From Granulicella sp. S156 (GTDB lineage Bacteria; Acidobacteriota; Terriglobia; Terriglobales; Acidobacteriaceae): a stretch of 64,000 nucleotides of DNA. Shown piece by piece: positions 59,351 through 64,000 of the stretch. The DNA lies in the NCBI RefSeq assembly GCF_009766105.1, contig NZ_LMUH01000013.1, forward strand, positions 522,999-586,998. The letters are read 5' to 3'. A program made the position numbers and the translations under genes. The number at the start of each line of letters is the position of its first letter. The first letter of the stretch is position 1. The notes under the pieces were generated by a model that saw only the letters and a list, made by a program, of their open reading frames with translations, searched no databases and had not been told where the DNA came from.

Positions 59351-60514
59351 ATGCGATCCCTGCGGTTTTTTACTGGAATAGCCCTGCTGGCACTGGGTGC
59401 CAGTGCGTTCGGACAAGAGACAACGCCTCCGGTTCCGGCGGCCAGCCTGTCGGTCGACGCTAAGCTCGTCATCGTCCCCACTGTGGTCCGCGATAAGCAT
59501 GGAGCGCTCGTTCAGAACCTGGGTAAAGACGATTTTGCCCTGAAGGTAGACGGAAAAGCGCAGACGATCCGCTACTTCGACCACGATACGGACGTTCCGC
59601 TAACTCTCGGTCTTCTGGTCGATACCAGCCAGAGCCAGCGTACGGTAATCGACAGTGAACGCTCGGCGAGCACCACCTTCCTGGATAAGATGCTCACCCC
59701 CGCGAGCGCCAATCGCGTCTCGGATAAGGCCTTCATCGTGCAGTTTGCGCGTCAGGTAGAGCTCTTGCAAGACATCACAGACTCCCGCCCCAAGCTGCAG
59801 CAGGCGCTCAAAGAACTCGATACAGCGGCACCCTCCGCGCCCTCGTTCCAGCCGACATCGAATGGGGGCGACGACAATAACGACCATGCCCGCGGTGGCA
59901 CAGCTCTCTACGATTCTGTCTTCCTTTCAGCCGATGAGATCACCTCCAAACAGAAGGGCCGCCGCGCGCTCATCGTGCTTACCGATGGCGTCGACCGTAA
60001 TAGCAAGGAGTCGCTCGCCGAGGCCATCGAAACAGCGCAGCGTGCCGATACCATCATCTATGCAATCTACTTCAAGGGTGAAGAGCAGCATCAGAACAAC
60101 AACAACCCTGGCGGTCCTGGCGGCCATCGCGGCGGCGGAGGAGGGTTTCCCGGCGGCGGCGGCGGCTGGCCCGGCGGCGGTGGAGGCGGATATCCCGGTG
60201 GCGGCTCAGGCGGTGGTGGTGGTCGCGGTGGCGGTAACAACTACCCGCAGCACGTCGACGGGAAAAAGATCCTGGAGCGCATGTGCGGCGAAACCGGCGG
60301 ACGTGTCTTTGAGGTCTCGAAGAAAGACACGGTCGACACGATCTACGCGGAGATCGCCGAGGAGCTGCATTCGCAATATCGCTTAGGATTTACACCGGAA
60401 ACAGCGGCAACCTCCGACGGCTACCACGAAATCGATCTGGAGATGACCGCCGCGCAGAGCAAGAATAAGCTCACCGTGCAGACCCGCGAAGGTTATTACG
60501 CCGGCAGCAAATAG
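59351..60514 (+). CDS. VWA-domain protein, acidobacterial TIGR03436-like, with a Gly-rich insertion
   Basis: 387 residues. Signal MRSLRFFTGIALLALGASAFGQ; then VDAKLVIVPTVVRDKHGALVQNLGKDDFALKVDGKAQTIRYF; VWA domain with MIDAS GLLVDTSQSQRT, AFIVQFARQVELLQDIT and GRRALIVLTDGVDRNSKESL. Near residue 255 a glycine/proline insertion of about 45 residues (GGGGGFPGGGGGWPGGG-type) is followed by the usual ILERMCGETGGRVFEVSKKDTVDTIYAEIAEELHSQYRLGFTPE. The Gly-rich loop is absent in the two other VWA proteins here. Probably periplasmic or surface-exposed. Confidence 0.88.
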   Translation: MRSLRFFTGIALLALGASAFGQETTPPVPAASLSVDAKLVIVPTVVRDKHGALVQNLGKDDFALKVDGKAQTIRYFDHDTDVPLTLGLLVDTSQSQRTVIDSERSASTTFLDKMLTPASANRVSDKAFIVQFARQVELLQDITDSRPKLQQALKELDTAAPSAPSFQPTSNGGDDNNDHARGGTALYDSVFLSADEITSKQKGRRALIVLTDGVDRNSKESLAEAIETAQRADTIIYAIYFKGEEQHQNNNNPGGPGGHRGGGGGFPGGGGGWPGGGGGGYPGGGSGGGGGRGGGNNYPQHVDGKKILERMCGETGGRVFEVSKKDTVDTIYAEIAEELHSQYRLGFTPETAATSDGYHEIDLEMTAAQSKNKLTVQTREGYYAGSK

Positions 60515-60583
60515 ACGGTGCCAATGCTTCGTTGCGTGGGCTGAGGGCCTTCAAAGGGTGCTGAAAAGCCATGTTTCGTTAAG

Positions 60584-60640
60584 GGCACGGGTTTACCCGT
60601 GCCGTAAATGCTTCCATTGCAACGCGGCTTTAGCCGCTGA
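60584..60640. repeat. Two small palindromes in the intergenic gap
   Basis: GGCACGGG-TTTA-CCCGTGCC (60584-60603) and GCGGCT-TT-AGCCGC (about 60625-60640) lie in the 281-bp gap (60515-60795), which holds no gene. The second resembles 6083-6100. The gap also has CTGAAAAG near 60560 facing CTTTTCAG near 60706. Confidence 0.6.
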
Positions 60641-60795
60641 GGTAACCAGGTGGAGCGCCACAAACGTCTGCATCGCGCTCCACGTTAGGCCTTAGCGCGC
60701 TACGACTTTTCAGCGAACTCTCTGCTTCATTGCAGCGCTCGACAGGTGACAAGCGGGTCCTGTTTCTATAGTGTCCCTTGTCAGGAGATATCTGG

Positions 60796-61221
60796 ATGAG
60801 CGAATTTCGGGCGGTTTGGCATAACCTTACTCTGGCAGGCGCGAAGCGAGTGCGAGACCATGCCTTGACCAAAGCGTCGGAACTGGGAATATCTCTTTCT
60901 GTCGTTGTCGTTGATCGGGCCGGCGTCATCCTGCTGATGGAAACCGCGGACTCCGCACCACCTGGAGCATCGGAGGCTTCAATCATGAAGGCGAAGGGAG
61001 CGGCCCGCTATCGCATCGCGACTCATAGGACAGCAGAATTCGTGAAGACCCTGCCACCCGCATTGGCTCAACATGCATTGTCTCTCCCGGAGGTGTGCGC
61101 CTTCCAGGGAGGGGGTCCGATCCTGATCGAGGGAGAAGTCGTTGGTGGAGTGAGTATATCGGGAGGTTTGGGGGAGCAAGATGTCGCGGTCGCGACAGCG
61201 GCAGCAGACAGCCTCAAGTAA
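60796..61221 (+). CDS. GlcG/HbpS-family heme-binding-like protein
   Basis: 141 residues: TLAGAKRVRDHALTKASELGISLSVVVVDRAGVILLMETADSAPPGASEASIMKAKGAARYRIATHRTAEF, then QGGGPILIEGEVVGGVSISGGLGEQDVAVATAAADSL. This is the GlcG/DUF336 pattern, an alpha/beta fold that in HbpS binds heme; a general metabolic or sensing role is likewise possible. MSEFRAVW is chosen as start, with AGGAG 8 bases upstream. Confidence 0.9.
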   Translation: MSEFRAVWHNLTLAGAKRVRDHALTKASELGISLSVVVVDRAGVILLMETADSAPPGASEASIMKAKGAARYRIATHRTAEFVKTLPPALAQHALSLPEVCAFQGGGPILIEGEVVGGVSISGGLGEQDVAVATAAADSLK

Positions 61222-61344
61222 GTCCTCCCACGGTGCCTGAAGTGCTTTCTGGCCTGGGACTCCAGGGGAGAACGGCTTTGCCCTTTGCTCCATACGCCAC
61301 TTTTGGCGGATGATGGAGGAGATATCTCCGAGGAGCAACAAAAA

Positions 61345-61842
61345 ATGACAGTGAAGGCGTTTTTTCGTTCCGGTAAGCGCAAGGCACTTGGAGCGGTTGT
61401 TCTGGCCGCCTTGTTGAGCACAGGGGGCGTCGCTACGGTGGTGGCGCAGGCGAAGCATATCTACCCCACCATCGAGGCCGCTCCGGCGGACATCAAGGCA
61501 GCATTGGCCGAAGCCCATCGCACGCACCGCCGTGTGCTCCTGGACTTCGGTGGCGACTGGTGCGGTGATTGCCAGGTGCTGGACATCTACGCTCACCAGA
61601 GCCCCAACGATGAGTTGCTGGCCAAGAACTTCGTCAAGGTAAACGTCAACATCGGCCGTACCGACGCGAACCTCGATATCGCGAACAGGTATGGCGTGCC
61701 GATCAACAAGGGTGTTCCGGCGCTGGCCGTGCTGGATGAGCACGGCAACGTGCTCTTCGCGCAGAAGACCGGGGAGTTCGAGGACATGCGCCACATGCAG
61801 TCCTCCGATCTCACCGCCTTTCTGAACAAGTGGAAACGCTAG
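61345..61842 (+). CDS. Secreted or anchored thioredoxin-fold protein
   Basis: 165 residues. N-terminal signal/anchor (GAVVLAALLSTGGVATVVAQA), then AALAEAHRTHRRVLLDFGGDWCGDCQVLDIYAHQ, a thioredoxin-type CxxC (WCGDC), then NFVKVNVNIGRTDANLDIANRYGVPINKGVPALAVLDEHGNVLFAQKTGEFEDMRHM. The cis-Pro is in GVPALAV. Likely periplasmic thiol-disulfide exchange. It is 12 bp ahead of the YihY gene. Confidence 0.9.
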   Translation: MTVKAFFRSGKRKALGAVVLAALLSTGGVATVVAQAKHIYPTIEAAPADIKAALAEAHRTHRRVLLDFGGDWCGDCQVLDIYAHQSPNDELLAKNFVKVNVNIGRTDANLDIANRYGVPINKGVPALAVLDEHGNVLFAQKTGEFEDMRHMQSSDLTAFLNKWKR

Positions 61843-61854
61843 CGGCGAAACCCT

Positions 61855-62847
61855 ATGGCGCGCACCTCGACTGAGATAGCCGGAGCCTTGTGGAAGAACG
61901 TCTGCCTTGAGCCGACACATCGAGCTTTCCGGTTCGGGTTGTTGCTGCGCGCCACATTCTGGGCAGCGATCGATCATGATGTGTTGACTCTTGCGCAAGC
62001 TACGGCCTATTCGGCCGTGGTCGCTCTATTTCCCGGATTGATCGTCGCTGCCGCCGTCGTCTCTCTCCTGCCGGACACAACGCCTCTGCGCATTCAGATG
62101 GCCTTGTTCTTCGACCGCGTACTGCCGTCGAATGTCAGTCCGGTGCTCGATGCCTACTTCGCAACGTCGCACGATACCCACCAGACCGCACGGGCGCTGC
62201 TCGGTTCCGTTGTAGTCAGCATCCTCGGCGCGGCCAATGTCATGGTCACACTGATGGAAGGCTTCCGCCGCGCCCACAACCTGCCTCTGACGAAAGGCAG
62301 CTTCTGGCCCAGGCGCATCCGCGCGCTGACCTTAGTGCCCTTGTCACTGGTCCCCATGACCGCGGCCAGCGTGCTCGTGGTCTTTGGACATTTCATAACC
62401 CACTGGCTGGCTGGAGAGATGGCGCCCGGAAAGCGCATGCCGGTCTATATAGCCTCCTTCATCCTGCGCTGGACGATGGCACTGGCCGGCAGCGTCGGCA
62501 TCATCGCCGTTATCTACCACCTGGGCACAGACGTCAGCAGGCACATGCGACAGCATGTGGAGTCCTGGCTCTCCCTGCGTATGGACTGGAGTTGGCGCGC
62601 GAGCCTTCCCGGGGCGATGGTCGCAACCCTGCTCTGGTTCGTCTCTACCCTCATCTTTGGCTTGTATGTCACGCGTTTCGCCAACTATTCGCGGGTATAT
62701 GGCTCGCTGGGAGCGGCTATCGCGCTGATGTTCTGGCTCTATATCATCGCGCTCTGCGTCCTGGCAGGTTCGGAGTTCAACGCGCAGCTCGCCGCAGAAC
62801 GCCGAAATGCGGAGCCTGACATCCCGGTGGATGAGTTCTCCAGCTAG
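61855..62847 (+). CDS. YihY/BrkB-family membrane protein
   Basis: 330 residues, six TM helices. ATFWAAIDHDVLTLAQATAYSAVVALFPGLIVAAAVVSLLP is the usual N-terminal block (with the conserved A-x-A-Y-x-x-x-x-x-x-P), followed by SVVVSILGAANVMVTLMEGFRRAHNLP and ARFANYSRVYGSLGAAIALMFWLYIIALCVLAGSEFNAQLA, here read as TRFANYSRVYGSLGAAIALMFWLY. Function in bacteria is unsettled (transport has been proposed). Its stop codon (TAG at 62845-62847) falls inside the start of MITE-like copy 2. Confidence 0.93.
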   Translation: MARTSTEIAGALWKNVCLEPTHRAFRFGLLLRATFWAAIDHDVLTLAQATAYSAVVALFPGLIVAAAVVSLLPDTTPLRIQMALFFDRVLPSNVSPVLDAYFATSHDTHQTARALLGSVVVSILGAANVMVTLMEGFRRAHNLPLTKGSFWPRRIRALTLVPLSLVPMTAASVLVVFGHFITHWLAGEMAPGKRMPVYIASFILRWTMALAGSVGIIAVIYHLGTDVSRHMRQHVESWLSLRMDWSWRASLPGAMVATLLWFVSTLIFGLYVTRFANYSRVYGSLGAAIALMFWLYIIALCVLAGSEFNAQLAAERRNAEPDIPVDEFSS

Positions 62848-62955
62848 AGCGTTTCCACAGCCGCTAGGCCCATCGAAGATTGTGCAATGTGGTTTTCTTC
62901 GGGGAAAATCACACAAACGTTCTTCCTACGCGGATATACCCAATAGGGAATCGCC
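62843..62955. mobile_element. MITE-like element, copy 2 (end of the YihY gene)
   Basis: Homologous to 59159-59274: it begins GCTAGAGCGTTTCCACAG, shares TGTGCAATGTGGTTTTCTT, and keeps the central hairpin TGTGGTTTTC facing GAAAATCACA with one base change that still pairs (G-T). The right end (CAATAGGGAATCGCC) is degenerate. It supplies the stop codon of the YihY gene. Confidence 0.7.
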
Positions 62956-63042
62956 CAGGCTGCAACGTCGGGCAGGTAGAATGGCTGACTGACAGGCAGT
63001 AAAAGGATTAAGCAGAAGCTTTAGGTGGAAGGACAAGTGCAA

Positions 63043-64000
63043 ATGGCGGTTAAGAACGGTGGTTTAGGCGCAGGTTGGGGTGAAAATCTGCGGCGTGCGA
63101 AGATCGTGGCGACATTGGGACCGGCCTCCAGCTCGGAGGAGACGTTTCGCCAGCTCGTACACGCTGGACTGGACGTCGCGCGCCTCAACTTTTCGCACGG
63201 ATCGCACGAGCAGAAGAGCGAACTGATCGCAATGGTGCGCAAAGTCGCCCGCGAAGAGAATAAGCCCATCTGCATCCTCGCCGACCTGCAGGGGCCCAAG
63301 ATTCGTACCGGAACGCTGGTCGACCACAAGCCTGTGATGCTCGAAGCGGGGAAGCGCCTGACGATTACGCCAGAGAAGATCGACGGTACTGCCGAACGTG
63401 TAAGCACTGTATTCACCACGCTTGCAGAAAATCTGAAGCCGGGCGACCAGGTGCTGCTCTCCGACGGCCTCATCGAATTGCGCGTGTTGGAGTTGCAGGG
63501 CGCCGACGTTGTCACCGAGATCATCAACGGTGGCCTGCTGGGCGAGAAGAAGGGGATCAACCTCCCCGGTGTTGTGATCAAGGTCTCCGCACTGACCGAG
63601 AAGGACGAAATCGATCTCGAATTCGCGCTCAAGGCGGGGGCAGACATCATTGCCGTCTCCTTCGTGCAGACCGCCGACGACGTGCGTTACGTCAAGACCC
63701 GGATCGCGGCGCTTGGCTATGACACCTGGGTGGTATCCAAGCTCGAAAAGCCGCAGGCTATCGACCATCTCGACAGTATTCTCGAGGCCTCCGATGCCAT
63801 TATGGTGGCGCGTGGCGATCTCGGCGTGGAAGTTCCGCCCGAGAAGGTTCCGGCCATTCAGAAGCACATCATCCGCCGCGCGGCGGAGTACCGCAAGCCT
63901 GTTATTACGGCCACCCAGATGCTGGAGTCGATGATCGACAACCCGCGTCCCACGCGAGCCGAGGCCTCCGACGTAGCCAACGCCATCTACGACGGCACCG
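63043..64000 (+). CDS. pyk: Pyruvate kinase (5' part; runs off the window)
   Basis: 319 codons are present before the window ends. The reading starts [30 protein letters not shown], with [85 protein letters not shown], and [31 protein letters not shown]. The Arg/Asn/Asp/Lys active-site residues are in place. It converts PEP + ADP to pyruvate + ATP. GGAAGGA lies 9 bases upstream of the ATG. Confidence 0.97.
   Translation, partial: MAVKNGGLGAGWGENLRRAKIVATLGPASSSEETFRQLVHAGLDVARLNFSHGSHEQKSELIAMVRKVAREENKPICILADLQGPKIRTGTLVDHKPVMLEAGKRLTITPEKIDGTAERVSTVFTTLAENLKPGDQVLLSDGLIELRVLELQGADVVTEIINGGLLGEKKGINLPGVVIKVSALTEKDEIDLEFALKAGADIIAVSFVQTADDVRYVKTRIAALGYDTWVVSKLEKPQAIDHLDSILEASDAIMVARGDLGVEVPPEKVPAIQKHIIRRAAEYRKPVITATQMLESMIDNPRPTRAEASDVANAIYDGT

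Overview
The window looks like a chromosomal segment of a Gram-negative acidobacterium of the Terriglobia/Acidobacteriaceae type (Granulicella, Terriglobus or Edaphobacter-like). The support is indirect but consistent: GC-rich coding sequence, three secreted VWA proteins of the type common in Acidobacteria, a large secreted sedolisin-like protease with repeats and a CGGG-type tail, a split glycine dehydrogenase (gcvPA/gcvPB), a bactofilin, and many palindromic intergenic repeats. The species cannot be fixed from the sequence alone.

Layout. 1-2.2 kb: a CMD/AhpD-like protein and a truncated cupin-like secreted protein, divergent from a MocR/PdxR-type regulator. 2.2-4.1 kb: a peroxiredoxin, a polysaccharide deacetylase, tRNA-Arg(CCG) and a DUF2911 protein. 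4.1-9.2 kb (minus): the glycine cleavage operon gcvT-gcvH-gcvPA-(114 aa unknown)-gcvPB. 9.3-18.8 kb: small envelope proteins, glgC, an outer-membrane barrel, tatA, a PPK2-family kinase, a DMT exporter and two divergent VWA proteins. 18.8-28 kb (minus): a histidine operon in the order leader peptide-hisI-hisG-(two related membrane proteins)-hisD-hisC-hisB-DUF2164-hisH-(144 aa unknown)-hisF-hisA. It is preceded by a His-rich leader ORF and a terminator, which together look like a transcription attenuator.

28-39 kb: an NTF2-like protein, carbonic anhydrase, thioredoxin-fold protein, the S53 protease, an HNH protein, the bactofilin, a VOC protein and a secreted ankyrin protein. 39-43.2 kb: infA-rpmJ-rpsM-rpsK-rpsD-rpoA-rplQ, with a different hairpin in most of the spacers. 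43.3-54.3 kb: an acyltransferase-3, an ABC-2 exporter pair, a GMC oxidoreductase, an aldo/keto reductase, a lysophospholipid acyltransferase, queA and polA. 54.3-56.6 kb (minus): an MBOAT-microprotein-SGNH operon. 56.8-64 kb: purU, glmM, a third VWA protein, a GlcG-like protein, a thioredoxin-fold protein, a YihY membrane protein and the 5' part of pyk.

The points most worth attention are: (1) a 58-aa membrane microprotein, encoded between an MBOAT acyltransferase and an SGNH protein, that ends in the hexapeptide FTYINF, matching the acyl-shuttle motif of DltX; (2) the his leader/attenuator; (3) a palindromic 50-bp repeat found in frame inside both polA and glmM; (4) several families of dispersed palindromic repeats, one of them MITE-like; and (5) uncharacterised proteins lodged within the his and gcv operons.
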